Source: Streptomyces sp. NRRL S-87 (GTDB lineage Bacteria > Actinomycetota > Actinomycetes > Streptomycetales > Streptomycetaceae). From it: a stretch of DNA of 14,176 nucleotides. Position numbers and translations under genes: made by a program. The notes beneath the pieces were generated by a model. That model was not told where the DNA came from. It saw only the letters and a program-made list of their open reading frames with translations, and did not search any database. Of the stretch, positions 6,743 through 13,848 are shown one piece after another. Position 1 is the first letter of the stretch. Each line of letters opens with the position of its first letter. The stretch lies in NCBI RefSeq assembly GCF_000719335.1, contig NZ_JOGB01000097.1, positions 1 through 14,176 of the forward strand, in the 5' to 3' direction.

Positions 6743-6771
6743 ACTTAACCGGGGTGTCCGCCGACTGTCAC
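6743..6771 (-). promoter_or_regulatory. Possible sigQ promoter overlapping the AfsQ1 box
   Basis: On the minus strand GTGACA (complement of 6766-6771, 5 of 6 matches to TTGACA) is followed by a 17-base spacer and TTAAGT (complement of 6743-6748), a poor -10 match. The -35 would overlap one half of the AfsQ1 box, as expected for an activator-dependent promoter. The weak -10 keeps confidence modest. Confidence 0.35.
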
Positions 6772-6782
6772 AGCCGTGTCAC
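6767..6782. promoter_or_regulatory. AfsQ1 box between sigQ and afsQ1
   Basis: GTCAC (6767-6771), six bases AGCCGT, then GTCAC (6778-6782) is an exact match to the AfsQ1 consensus GTnAC-n6-GTnAC. It lies in the 167-bp divergent region, where AfsQ1 is known in S. coelicolor to activate sigQ. GTnAC reads the same on both strands, so the box could serve either gene. Confidence 0.85.
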
Positions 6783-6840
6783 AGCGTCCCTGGGACGTCT
6801 CGTGCCGTCCTGACGGTCGAAGCGGAAGCGGGCCATGCGA

Positions 6841-6852
6841 CAGAATGAGCCC
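6841..6852 (+). promoter_or_regulatory. Possible -10 element for a leaderless afsQ1 mRNA
   Basis: CAGAAT (6841-6846) matches TATAAT at 4 of 6 positions and is followed by 6 bases and the GTG start at 6853. No ribosome binding site precedes that GTG, which fits a leaderless transcript. No convincing -35 was found at the right distance. Confidence 0.35.
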
Positions 6853-7530
6853 GTGCCTTTCCTGTTGCTGATCGAGGATGACGACGCCATCCGCACGGCC
6901 CTCGAGCTCTCGCTGACCCGCCAGGGCCACCGCGTGGCCGCTGCGGCGACCGGCGAGGACGGTCTGAAACTGCTGCGCGAGCAGCGGCCCGACCTGATCG
7001 TGCTCGACGTGATGCTGCCCGGGATCGACGGCTTCGAGGTGTGCCGGCGCATCCGCCGCACCGACCAGCTGCCGATCATCCTGCTGACCGCGCGCAGCGA
7101 CGACATCGACGTGGTGGTGGGCCTCGAGTCCGGCGCCGACGACTACGTCGTCAAGCCCGTCCAGGGGCGGGTGCTCGACGCCCGCATCCGGGCGGTGCTG
7201 CGCCGCGGCGAGCGGGAGGCCAGCGACTCGGCGGTGTTCGGCTCGCTGGTGATCGACCGGGCCGCGATGACCGTGACCAAGAACGGCGAGGACCTGCAGC
7301 TCACGCCGACCGAGCTGCGGCTGCTGCTGGAGCTCAGCCGCCGGCCCGGGCAGGCGCTCTCGCGCCAGCAGTTGCTGCGCCTGGTGTGGGAGCACGACTA
7401 CCTGGGCGACTCCCGCCTGGTGGACGCCTGCGTGCAGCGGCTGCGGGCCAAGGTCGAGGACGTGCCGTCCTCGCCCACGCTGATCCGGACCGTGCGCGGC
7501 GTCGGCTACCGCCTGGACACTCCGCAGTGA
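6853..7530 (+). CDS. afsQ1: Response regulator AfsQ1 (OmpR/PhoB type)
   Basis: A 225-residue two-component response regulator and DNA-binding transcription factor. The receiver domain (1-115) shows the acidic pair D9-D10, phospho-acceptor D52 in LIVLDVMLPG, T79 in LLTAR and K101 in DDYVVKPV. The winged-helix output domain (about 128-222) has FGSLVIDRAAMTV, LTPTELRLLLEL, LLRLVWEHDYLGDSRLVDACVQRLRAKV and the terminal RTVRGVGYRL. Length and wording match AfsQ1 of S. coelicolor, which controls antibiotic production, sigQ and nitrogen-related genes. GTG 6853 is preferred to ATG 6835: it gives VPFLLLIEDDD at the usual distance from D52, and fits a leaderless mRNA. Its TGA overlaps the GTG of afsQ2 by 4 bases, indicating translational coupling. 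Confidence 0.96.
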   Translation: MPFLLLIEDDDAIRTALELSLTRQGHRVAAAATGEDGLKLLREQRPDLIVLDVMLPGIDGFEVCRRIRRTDQLPIILLTARSDDIDVVVGLESGADDYVVKPVQGRVLDARIRAVLRRGEREASDSAVFGSLVIDRAAMTVTKNGEDLQLTPTELRLLLELSRRPGQALSRQQLLRLVWEHDYLGDSRLVDACVQRLRAKVEDVPSSPTLIRTVRGVGYRLDTPQ

Positions 7531-9017
7531 TCCGCGCGCTGCTCGCGGGCCGGCGCTGGACCAGCCTGCGGCTGCGGCTGATCGTCGTGTTCGGGCTGGT
7601 CGCGCTGACGGCCGCCGTGTCCGCCTCCGGGATCGCGTACTGGCTCAACCGCGAGGCGGTGCTCACGCGCACCCAGGACGCGGCGCTGCGGGACTTCCGC
7701 CAGGGCATGCAGACCCGTGCCGCCGCCCTGCCCGCCGACCCCCAGCCGGAGGAGCTCCAGCGCACCGCCGAGCTGATGGCGGGCGCCAGCCCGGGCTTCA
7801 GCGTGCTGCTGGTCGACGAGGCGAAGGACGGCCGCAAGGTGATCGGGACCGCGGGTCCCGCCCCGTTCCAGCTGACCGACGTGCCCGGCTCGCTCCAGCA
7901 GGCCGTCAACGACCGGCAGAAGGTGACCGCCGCCAACGACGCGGAGTACCACGTCTACTGGCAGCGGACCCAGCGCAAGGGCACCCCGTACCTGGTCGGC
8001 GGCACCCGCATCGTCGGCGGCGGGCCCACCGGCTACATGTACAAGTCGCTGGCCCAGGAGAAGGACGACCTGAACTCGCTGGCCTGGTCGCTGGGCATCG
8101 CCACCGCGCTCGCCCTGCTCGGCTCGGCGCTGCTCGCGCAGGCCGCCGCCACCACGGTCCTCAAGCCGGTGCAGCGGCTCGGGGACGCGGCCCGGCGGCT
8201 CGGCGAGGGGCAGCTCGACACCCGGCTCGACGTCTCCGGCACCGACGAACTCGCAGACCTCTCCCGTACGTTCAACAGGACGGCCGAGGCGCTGGAGAAG
8301 AAGGTCGCCGACATGAGCTCCCGCGAGGAGTCGTCGCGGCGCTTCGTGGCGGACATGTCGCACGAGCTGCGCACGCCGCTGACCGCGCTGACGGCCGTGA
8401 CCGAGGTGCTCGAGGAGGAGATGGACGACCTCGACCCGATGATCGCGCCCGCGGTGGAGCTGGTCGTCAGCGAGACGCGGCGGCTCAACGTCCTGGTCGA
8501 GAACCTCATGGAGGTCACCCGCTTCGACGCCGGCACCGCCCGCCTGGTGGTGGACGACGTGGACGTGGCCGACCAGGTGACCGCCTGCATCGACGCGCGG
8601 GCCTGGCTGGACGCCGTCGAACTCGACGCGGAGCGCGGCATCGTGGTGCGCCTGGACCCGCGCCGGCTCGACGTGATCCTGGCCAACCTCATCGGCAACG
8701 CCCTCAAGCACGGCGGCTCGCCGGTGCGGGTGTCGGTGCGCACGGAGACGGGCGAGCAGGGCGACACACTCGTCATCGCCGTCAAGGACAACGGGCCGGG
8801 CATCCCCGAGGACGTGCTGCCGCACGTCTTCGACCGGTTCTACAAGGCCAGTGCCTCCCGGCCGCGTTCGGACGGCAGCGGCCTCGGGCTCTCCATCGCC
8901 ATGGAGAACGCCCACATCCACGGCGGCGACATCACCGCCGAGAACGCGCCGGAGGGCGGCGCGCTGTTCACACTGCGGCTGCCCGCGCCGCCGCTCGGAG
9001 AGGCCGGTACGAGATGA
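7527..9017 (+). CDS. afsQ2: Sensor histidine kinase AfsQ2
   Basis: A 496-residue membrane sensor kinase, cognate to AfsQ1. Two membrane helices at about residues 16-38 (LIVVFGLVALTAAVSA) and 184-208 (WSLGIATALALLGSALLAQ) flank an extracytoplasmic sensor of about 145 residues. A HAMP linker follows (about 209-262: VLKPVQRLGDAARRLGEGQ), then the dimerisation domain with phospho-acceptor H279 in ADMSHELRTPLTAL. The ATPase domain has the N box ILANLIGNALKHG, G1 DNGPGIPEDVLPHVFDRFYKA and G2 GSGLGLSIAMENAHIHGG. All residues needed for kinase activity look present. The GTG at 7527 overlaps afsQ1 by 4 bases, and its TGA overlaps the lipoprotein start by 4 bases, so the three form one coupled operon. 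The ligand is not evident from the sequence. Confidence 0.95.
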   Translation: MIRALLAGRRWTSLRLRLIVVFGLVALTAAVSASGIAYWLNREAVLTRTQDAALRDFRQGMQTRAAALPADPQPEELQRTAELMAGASPGFSVLLVDEAKDGRKVIGTAGPAPFQLTDVPGSLQQAVNDRQKVTAANDAEYHVYWQRTQRKGTPYLVGGTRIVGGGPTGYMYKSLAQEKDDLNSLAWSLGIATALALLGSALLAQAAATTVLKPVQRLGDAARRLGEGQLDTRLDVSGTDELADLSRTFNRTAEALEKKVADMSSREESSRRFVADMSHELRTPLTALTAVTEVLEEEMDDLDPMIAPAVELVVSETRRLNVLVENLMEVTRFDAGTARLVVDDVDVADQVTACIDARAWLDAVELDAERGIVVRLDPRRLDVILANLIGNALKHGGSPVRVSVRTETGEQGDTLVIAVKDNGPGIPEDVLPHVFDRFYKASASRPRSDGSGLGLSIAMENAHIHGGDITAENAPEGGALFTLRLPAPPLGEAGTR

Positions 9018-9628
9018 GGGCCCGCTGGGTCGTGTGCGTCGTGGCCCTGGGGCTGCTCGGCTCGGGCTGCGGGATCCGCGCCACGACGGTGCCGGTGGAC
9101 GTCGGTGCGGCGCCCTCGCGGGTGTCGTGCGACACCTCCGCGCCGCCGGCGCAGCCGGCCGGCCGGGAGGGCGTCCGGGTCGAGGTGCAACTGGTCTGCG
9201 GCTCGCAGTTGGTGGGTGTGGAGCGGGTGCTCGCAGGGGTCGACAAGCGGCCGGTGCGCGCGGCGCAGTCGCTGCTCGCCGAGCTGGAGCAGTCGCTGTC
9301 GGCGGAGGAGCGGGACGCCGGGTTCTCGACGGAGGTGGGTGCCGAGCTGAGCGTGGCGCCCGCCCGGCCGGGGGACCCCAAGGGGACGCTGCGGCTGAGC
9401 CGCCGGCCGGAGGACCTGCCGCCGCTGGCGCTGGCACAGATCGTGTGCACCTTCGCGGACAGCGGGGTGGCCGGCGGCGGGCGCGTCGTGCTGGGCGGGC
9501 CCGACACGGATCCGCCGCGGGCGTGGGAGTGCACGGAGGCGGTGCGGGACCGGCCCGAGTCGGTGCCGACGCTGGGCGAGATCGTGCGGCCGACGCCGAC
9601 GCCGACGCCGTCGCCGTCGGCGTCGTAG
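9014..9628 (+). CDS. Lipoprotein of the afsQ operon, possible GerMN-like domain
   Basis: A 204-residue predicted lipoprotein coupled to afsQ2 by an ATGA overlap. The N-terminus MRARWVVCVVALGLLGSGCG is a short signal peptide ending in a Cys (C19) that would be lipidated. The residue at -3 is Gly rather than the usual Leu, so the lipobox is imperfect. From about residue 55 to 175 the order VQLVCGSQLVGVERV, AAQSLLAELEQSLSAEE, DAGFSTEV, LRLSRRP, LPPLALAQIVCTFADSG, GGRVVLGGPDT resembles by eye the GerMN fold found in spore germination and Streptomyces lipoproteins. The tail is a Pro/Thr/Ser linker (PTPTPTPSPSAS) encoded by 6-base repeats. Position beside a sensor kinase parallels CseA in the sigE operon, which modulates signalling; by analogy it may tune AfsQ2. 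Function is inference. Confidence 0.88.
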   Translation: MRARWVVCVVALGLLGSGCGIRATTVPVDVGAAPSRVSCDTSAPPAQPAGREGVRVEVQLVCGSQLVGVERVLAGVDKRPVRAAQSLLAELEQSLSAEERDAGFSTEVGAELSVAPARPGDPKGTLRLSRRPEDLPPLALAQIVCTFADSGVAGGGRVVLGGPDTDPPRAWECTEAVRDRPESVPTLGEIVRPTPTPTPSPSAS

Positions 9629-9706
9629 CGTCCCCGCGTCCGCCGTCGTGGCGTCCCTGCGTCCGCGGTCGGGGCGTCTCTGCGTCCGCCGTCGTGGCGT
9701 CCCCCG
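9625..9706. repeat. 23-bp tandem repeat, about 3.5 copies
   Basis: Copies at 9625-9647, 9648-9670 and 9671-9693, plus a 13-base partial copy at 9694-9706, share GCGTCCCTGCGTCCGCCGTC with one to four changes. The array begins at the lipoprotein stop codon, directly after the CCGACG/CCGTCG 6-base repeats encoding the Pro-Thr tail, so both may come from the same slippage. It ends at CCCCCGAGGGGG (9701-9712), a small inverted repeat that is weak as a terminator. Confidence 0.85.
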
Positions 9707-9813
9707 AGGGGGTGATACGGCGGCGCCGTCGGGGTGCGGGGTGCCGGGCAGTCCGGGAGGGTGGCCGGGGACATCCGTACGAGACCCGCGAACCCCGAAA
9801 GGCGGTCGGACGC

Positions 9814-10608
9814 ATGCTCGGCACCGACTTCGTGCACGGCTCCCCCAACTGGATCGACATCGGCTCCCCCGACACCGCGGCCACCGCCGAGTTCTACTCC
9901 GCGGTCCTGGGCTGGACCTTCGTCTCGGCGGGCCCCGACGCGGGCGGCTACGGCTTCTTCCAGGTCGACGGGAAGACCGTCGGTGCGGTCGGCCCGCTCA
10001 CCGAGGAGGGCGCCCGCTCCGCGTGGATGGTGTACTTCCAGAGCGATGACGCGGCCGCGACCACCCAGGCCGTCCTCAAGGGCGGCGGGACGGTCCGCGC
10101 CGAGCCGATGGACGTGATGGGCGAGGGCTGGCTGGCGCAGTACACCGACCCGCACGGCGCCCGGTTCGCCGTCTGGCAGCCCGGGAAGACCAAGGGGCTG
10201 GGGCGGGCCTCGGACGACAACAGCCTGGTGTGGGTCGAGCTGATGGCGAAGGACCCGACCGCCGCGATCGCCTTCTACAAGGGGCTGTTCGACTGGCGCC
10301 ACCAGGACATGCAGACCCCGGGCATGGTCTACCGCGTGCTGTCCGTGGCGGACGGCGACTTCGAGCAGGGCTCCTTCGGGGGGGTCGCGCCGCGCGACGC
10401 CATGCCGACCGAGACGCTGCCGCCGCCGCGCTGGATCCCGTACTTCATGGTCGCGGACGTGGACGACGTCGTGCGCCGGACCCAGGGCGCGGGCGGAAGC
10501 GTGGTCATGCCCGCGACGGACGTGCCGGACGTGGGCCGGATGGCGTGGCTGTCCGACCCGCACGGGGCGCACTTCGCGGTGCTGAAGCCGGACCCGCGGA
10601 TGGGCTGA
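9814..10608 (+). CDS. Two-domain VOC (glyoxalase/bleomycin-resistance fold) protein
   Basis: A 264-residue cytoplasmic protein made of two tandem VOC domains. Domain 1 (about 10-125) runs PNWIDIGSPDTAATAEFYSAVLGWTF to YTDPHGARFAVWQP. Domain 2 (about 138-260) runs VWVELMAKDPTAAIAFYKGLFDW to LSDPHGAHFAVLKP. This doubled layout is that of mycobacterial Cfp30B and many streptomycete proteins annotated as hydrolase or glyoxalase. Metal-binding His/Glu of true glyoxalase I are not evident at the start of either domain, so enzymatic function is unclear. The ATG at 9814 has GAAAGG at 9797-9802; the open frame continues far upstream, but only as a shadow of afsQ2. A gap of 185 bp separates it from the afsQ operon, so it may have its own promoter, which I could not identify. 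A strong terminator follows. Confidence 0.88.
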   Translation: MLGTDFVHGSPNWIDIGSPDTAATAEFYSAVLGWTFVSAGPDAGGYGFFQVDGKTVGAVGPLTEEGARSAWMVYFQSDDAAATTQAVLKGGGTVRAEPMDVMGEGWLAQYTDPHGARFAVWQPGKTKGLGRASDDNSLVWVELMAKDPTAAIAFYKGLFDWRHQDMQTPGMVYRVLSVADGDFEQGSFGGVAPRDAMPTETLPPPRWIPYFMVADVDDVVRRTQGAGGSVVMPATDVPDVGRMAWLSDPHGAHFAVLKPDPRMG

Positions 10609-10620
10609 GCCCCCTCCAGG

Positions 10621-10654
10621 CGCGCGGCACCGGCCGCGGGGCCGGTGCCGCGTG
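10621..10654. terminator. Bidirectional terminator between VOC and CBS genes
   Basis: A 13-bp perfect stem (10623-10635 with 10640-10652) with a GCGG loop lies midway between the convergent VOC and CBS-domain genes. One G-T wobble and one further C-G pair extend it to 10621-10654. No T-run is present on either side, as is usual in streptomycetes. Confidence 0.85.
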
Positions 10655-10687
10655 TCGCCGCGTGGTCGGTGGTGGGGCGGCGGGCGG

Positions 10688-11122
10688 TCAGTGGGTGTAG
10701 ACGCGCGAGGCGAACTCGGCGATCTGCTCGTCCGACAGGTTCTTCGCGATGTTGGCCTCCGTGATCATGCCGCACAGCCGGTGGCCGTTCTTGACGTCGA
10801 TCACCGGCAGGCGCTTGACCTGGTGCACCTCCATGAGGTCCACGGCCTGCTGGGCGTCGTCGTCCGCGTCGATCCAGTGCAGGGCGCCACCCAGTTCGCC
10901 GGCCTTCATCTCGGCCACGTCCCGGCCCTCGGCGCAGCACTTGACGACGACGTCACGGTCGGTGATGAGGCCCTGGAGCTTCTGGTCGTCGCCGCAGATC
11001 GGCAGACAGCCCACGTTCAGGTCGCGCATCATGCGGCAGGCTTCCAGCAGGGTCTGGTGCTCGCCCACGCACTGCACCCCGGCGGTCATGATGTCCCGGG
11101 CGGTCAGCTTCTTCGTGGCCAT
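10688..11122 (-). CDS. Paired CBS-domain protein, Hrp1-like
   Basis: A 144-residue protein made of two CBS motifs, about 6-66 (TARDIMTAGVQCVGEHQTLLEA to LITDRDVVVK) and about 75-132 (IDADDDAQQAVDLMEVHQVKRLPVID to MITEANIAKNL). Paired CBS modules bind adenine nucleotides such as AMP or ATP in many proteins. The sequence reads very like M. tuberculosis Hrp1 (Rv2626c), a hypoxia-induced protein of the DosR regulon, with TARDIM, CVGEH, LPICGDD and LTDRD/ITDRD in the same order. Two extra cysteines (C62, C63) lie after the first TDRD. The start is the ATG at 11122, directly behind a strong GGGAGGA site at 11126-11132; an upstream ATG in frame at 11173 lacks one. It stands alone: convergent with the VOC gene and separated by a terminator from the gene behind it. 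The stress role is by homology only. Confidence 0.9.
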   Translation of the reverse strand: MATKKLTARDIMTAGVQCVGEHQTLLEACRMMRDLNVGCLPICGDDQKLQGLITDRDVVVKCCAEGRDVAEMKAGELGGALHWIDADDDAQQAVDLMEVHQVKRLPVIDVKNGHRLCGMITEANIAKNLSDEQIAEFASRVYTH

Positions 11123-11203
11123 GATTCCTCCCGTGGTCGCGGTGTCCGAAGCTTTGTCCTTCGAGCACAGCACGGACGGCGGCCGACCGCGCGCCGGGAG
11201 GTA

Positions 11204-11244
11204 CGCCGAAGGCCCCGGACCGGTGGGGTCCGGGGCCTTCGGCG
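11204..11244 (-). terminator. Terminator of the pnp-mutase unit
   Basis: A 17-bp perfect stem (11204-11220 with 11228-11244) around a 7-base loop begins 4 bases after the mutase stop codon. It isolates the mutase transcript from the CBS gene, which lies downstream in the same direction and must use its own promoter in 11123-11203. Confidence 0.9.
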
Positions 11245-11248
11245 GGGC

Positions 11249-12919
11249 TCACAGGCCCATGGCCTCCGCGAGGTCCTTCTTGATGCCGGCGAGCACCTCC
11301 GCGCCGCGGGCGCGGGCCGGGGCCAGGTCGGCGGCGTCCGCCACCGGTACCACGACCTCCAGGTAGCACTTCAGCTTCGGCTCGGTGCCGGACGGGCGGA
11401 CGATCACCCGGGCCTTGTAGGCGCCTTCGAGGTAGTAGCGCAGGCCGTCGGTGGGCGGCAGCTTGCCGGAGCCCTCGGCGAGGTCCTCGGCGGAGACCAC
11501 GTGCAGCCCGGCCAGGGCGACCGGCGGGCGCTCGCGCAGGGCGCGCATCGCGTCCGCGATGACCGCCAGGTCCGACACGCGGACCGACAGCTGGTCGGTG
11601 GCGTGCAGCCCGTGGGCCATCGCCAGGTCGTCCAGGAGGTCGGTCAGCGTACGGCCCTGCTCCTTGAGCTCCGAGGCCAGCTCGGCGACCAGCAGGGCGG
11701 CGGTGACGCCGTCCTTGTCGCGCACGCCCTCGGGGTCCACGCAGTAGCCGAGCGCTTCCTCGTACCCGTAGCGCAGGCCCTCGACACGGCTGATCCACTT
11801 GAAGCCGGTCAGGGTCTCCTCGTGGGGGAGGCCGGCGGCGTCCGCGATCCGGCCCAGCAGCGAGGACGACACGATGGACTCCGCGAAGGTGCCGCGGGCC
11901 CCCTTGTGCACCAGGTGCGCCGCGAGCAGCGCGCCCACCTCGTCGCCGCGCAGCATGCGCCAGCCGGCCGGGGCCTCCTCGTCGGGGACGGCCACGGCGC
12001 AGCGGTCGGCGTCCGGGTCGTTGGCGATCACGATGTCCGGGCCGGCCTCGGCGGCCGTGGCGAAGGCCAGGTCCATGGCGCCCGGCTCCTCGGGGTTCGG
12101 GAAGGCCACGGTCGGGAAGGACGGGTCCGGCTCGGCCTGCGCCCGGACCAGGACCGGGTCGGGGAAGCCGTGCCGGGCGAACGCGGCCAGCACCACGTCC
12201 TTGCCGACGCCGTGCATGGCCGTGTAGACGACCCGCACGGACCGCGGGGACCCGGGGGTCAGGACGGCGTCCGTACGCGCCAGGTAGGCCTCCAGGACCT
12301 CGTCGCCGAGCTCTTCCCAGCCGGACTCGGGACGCGGTACGGAGGTCAGCGCGCCGACCGCTGCGATCTGCTCGGCGATCCGGGCGTCGGCGGGCGAGAC
12401 GATCTGCGAGCCGTCGCCCAGGTACACCTTGTAGCCGTTGTCCCGCGGGGGGTTGTGGCTCGCGGTGACCTCGACGCCGGCGACGGCACCCAGGTGCCTT
12501 ATCGCGTAGGCGAGGACGGGGGTGGGCAGCGGCCGCGGCAGCACCGCGGCGCGCAGGCCGGCCCCGGTCATCACGGCGGCGGTGTCGCGCGCGAAGTCGG
12601 CGGACTTGTAGCGGGCGTCGTAGCCGACCACCACCAGGCCGCCCTCGTGGCCCTGGTCCTTGAGGTACGCGGCGAGTCCGGCCGCGGCGCGGATGACCAC
12701 GGCGCGGTTCATCCGCATCGGACCGGCGCCGAGCTCGCCGCGCAGTCCGGCGGTGCCGAACTGGAGCGTGCCCGCGAACCGGGCGGCCAGCTCCGCGGTG
12801 TCGCCGGCCTCGATGAGGCGGCCGAGTTCCTGGGCCGTCTCCGGGTCGGGGTCCTCCGCCTGCCAGGCCAGGGCCCGGCGCATCAGGTCGTCCTGCACAT
12901 CTTCCGCCAGTTCAGCCAC
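11249..12919 (-). CDS. Phosphohexomutase of the PGM2 type, probable phosphopentomutase
   Basis: A 556-residue alpha-D-phosphohexomutase with all four domains. Key segments: LQFGTAGLRGELG (52-64), the phosphoserine loop EVTASHNPPRDNGYKVY with S154, the Mg-binding loop NDPDADR (300-306), GFKWIS (372-377) and GYEEALGY (385-392) for sugar binding, and the phosphate-binding RPSGTEPKLK (508-517). Such genes are usually annotated phosphomannomutase, but the N-terminal FGTAGLRG, the GFKW and the YEEALGY wording are those of the PGM2 branch, whose human member PGM2 is a phosphopentomutase. With purine nucleoside phosphorylase just upstream and deoC in the same window, conversion of (deoxy)ribose 1-phosphate to 5-phosphate is the likely role. 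The start is GTG at 12919 with GAGG 8 bases upstream. It lies 97 bp after pnp. Confidence 0.92.
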   Translation of the reverse strand: MAELAEDVQDDLMRRALAWQAEDPDPETAQELGRLIEAGDTAELAARFAGTLQFGTAGLRGELGAGPMRMNRAVVIRAAAGLAAYLKDQGHEGGLVVVGYDARYKSADFARDTAAVMTGAGLRAAVLPRPLPTPVLAYAIRHLGAVAGVEVTASHNPPRDNGYKVYLGDGSQIVSPADARIAEQIAAVGALTSVPRPESGWEELGDEVLEAYLARTDAVLTPGSPRSVRVVYTAMHGVGKDVVLAAFARHGFPDPVLVRAQAEPDPSFPTVAFPNPEEPGAMDLAFATAAEAGPDIVIANDPDADRCAVAVPDEEAPAGWRMLRGDEVGALLAAHLVHKGARGTFAESIVSSSLLGRIADAAGLPHEETLTGFKWISRVEGLRYGYEEALGYCVDPEGVRDKDGVTAALLVAELASELKEQGRTLTDLLDDLAMAHGLHATDQLSVRVSDLAVIADAMRALRERPPVALAGLHVVSAEDLAEGSGKLPPTDGLRYYLEGAYKARVIVRPSGTEPKLKCYLEVVVPVADAADLAPARARGAEVLAGIKKDLAEAMGL

Positions 12920-12989
12920 TTCATCCGCCTCTTCTCGTCGCTCCGCCTGTCGCTGTGCCCGTACGCCGCGGGGTGCGGCCGCGCCCCTT

Positions 12990-13008
12990 CGGGACCGTGC
13001 CGGTCCCG
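12990..13008 (-). terminator. Weak hairpin between pnp and the mutase gene
   Basis: CGGGACC (12990-12996) pairs with GGTCCCG (13002-13008) around a 5-base loop, 8 bases after the pnp stop codon. At 7 bp it is much weaker than the other terminators of the window, so it may only reduce read-through from pnp into the mutase gene. Confidence 0.45.
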
Positions 13009-13016
13009 CGGGCGGC

Positions 13017-13823
13017 TCAGATCTTCTCGAGGACCTGGGTGAGCAGCTGGCCCATGCGGGCGGCCGAGTCGCGGCCCGCCTGGAGGACCTCCTCGTGGTT
13101 GAGCGGCTCGCCGGAGAGGCCGGCCGCCAGGTTGGTCACGAGGGAGATGCCCAGTACCTCGGCGCCGGCCTCGCGGGCCGCGATGGCCTCGAGGACGGTG
13201 GACATGCCCACGAGGTCCGCGCCCAGGACGCGGATCATGTTGATCTCGGCCGGGGTCTCGTAGTGCGGGCCGGGGAACTGCACGTACACGCCCTCTTCGA
13301 GGGTCGGGTCGATCTCCTTGCACATCGCGCGCAGGCGCGGGGAGTACAGGTCCGTGAGGTCCACGAAGTTCGCGCCCATGATCGGCGAGGCCGCGGTGAG
13401 GTTCAGGTGGTCGCTGATCAGGACCGGCTGGCCGGGCTTCATGCCCTCGCGCAGGCCGCCGCAGCCGTTGGTCAGCACGATGGTCTTGCAGCCGGCGGCG
13501 ACGGCGGTGCGCACGCCGTGGGCGACGGCGGCGACGCCGCGGCCCTCGTAGTAGTGCGTGCGGCCGAGGAACAGCAGGGCGCGCTTGTCGCCGATCTTGT
13601 ACGAGCGGATCTTGCCGCCGTGTCCCTCGACGGCCGGGGGCGGGAACCCGGGCAGCTCGGTGACGGGGAACTCGAACTCGGGGGCGCCCAGGGCCTCGGC
13701 GGCCGGGGCCCAGCCGGAGCCCATGACGAGCGCGACGTCGTGGTTCTCGGCGCCGGTCAGCTCGCGCAGGCGGGCCGCGGCGGCAGCGGCGGAGGCGTGG
13801 GGGTCGATGGCAGTTGCGTTCAC
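13017..13823 (-). CDS. Purine nucleoside phosphorylase, trimeric type
   Basis: A 268-residue NP-II (trimeric) purine nucleoside phosphorylase, splitting purine (deoxy)nucleosides with phosphate to base and (deoxy)ribose 1-phosphate in the cytoplasm. Residues known from the bovine enzyme can be followed: S36 in VMGSGW, R88, H90 and Y92 in [10 protein letters not shown]189 in [12 protein letters not shown]207-S208 in [14 protein letters not shown]231 in VTNLAAG and H243 in LNHEEV. The Asn at 231 corresponds to N243 of mammalian PNP and predicts guanosine/inosine preference. The start is the GTG at 13823. No ribosome binding site precedes it; TACCCT 7 bases upstream suits a leaderless mRNA. A copy of the CTACGCGCGTAG palindrome found at deoC lies 25 bp upstream. 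The probable phosphopentomutase follows in the same direction. The family is clear; symbol use (punA, deoD) varies. Confidence 0.95.
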   Translation of the reverse strand: MNATAIDPHASAAAAAARLRELTGAENHDVALVMGSGWAPAAEALGAPEFEFPVTELPGFPPPAVEGHGGKIRSYKIGDKRALLFLGRTHYYEGRGVAAVAHGVRTAVAAGCKTIVLTNGCGGLREGMKPGQPVLISDHLNLTAASPIMGANFVDLTDLYSPRLRAMCKEIDPTLEEGVYVQFPGPHYETPAEINMIRVLGADLVGMSTVLEAIAAREAGAEVLGISLVTNLAAGLSGEPLNHEEVLQAGRDSAARMGQLLTQVLEKI

Positions 13824-13830
13824 GCGGACG

Positions 13831-13836
13831 AGGGTA
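13831..13836 (-). promoter_or_regulatory. Probable -10 of pnp
   Basis: TACCCT on the minus strand (AGGGTA on the plus strand) fits TAnnnT and ends 7 bases before the GTG start at 13823, the usual spacing of leaderless streptomycete genes. The -35 position, 18 bases upstream, falls within the CTACGCGCGTAG palindrome and has no good consensus match. Confidence 0.45.
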
Positions 13837-13848
13837 GCCGCTCAACCC

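Noticed and set aside
10652..13042. 796-codon plus-strand open frame opposite the CBS and mutase genes
   Set aside because: It crosses two real genes and two terminators and has shadow composition. The minus-strand frames carry clear family motifs.
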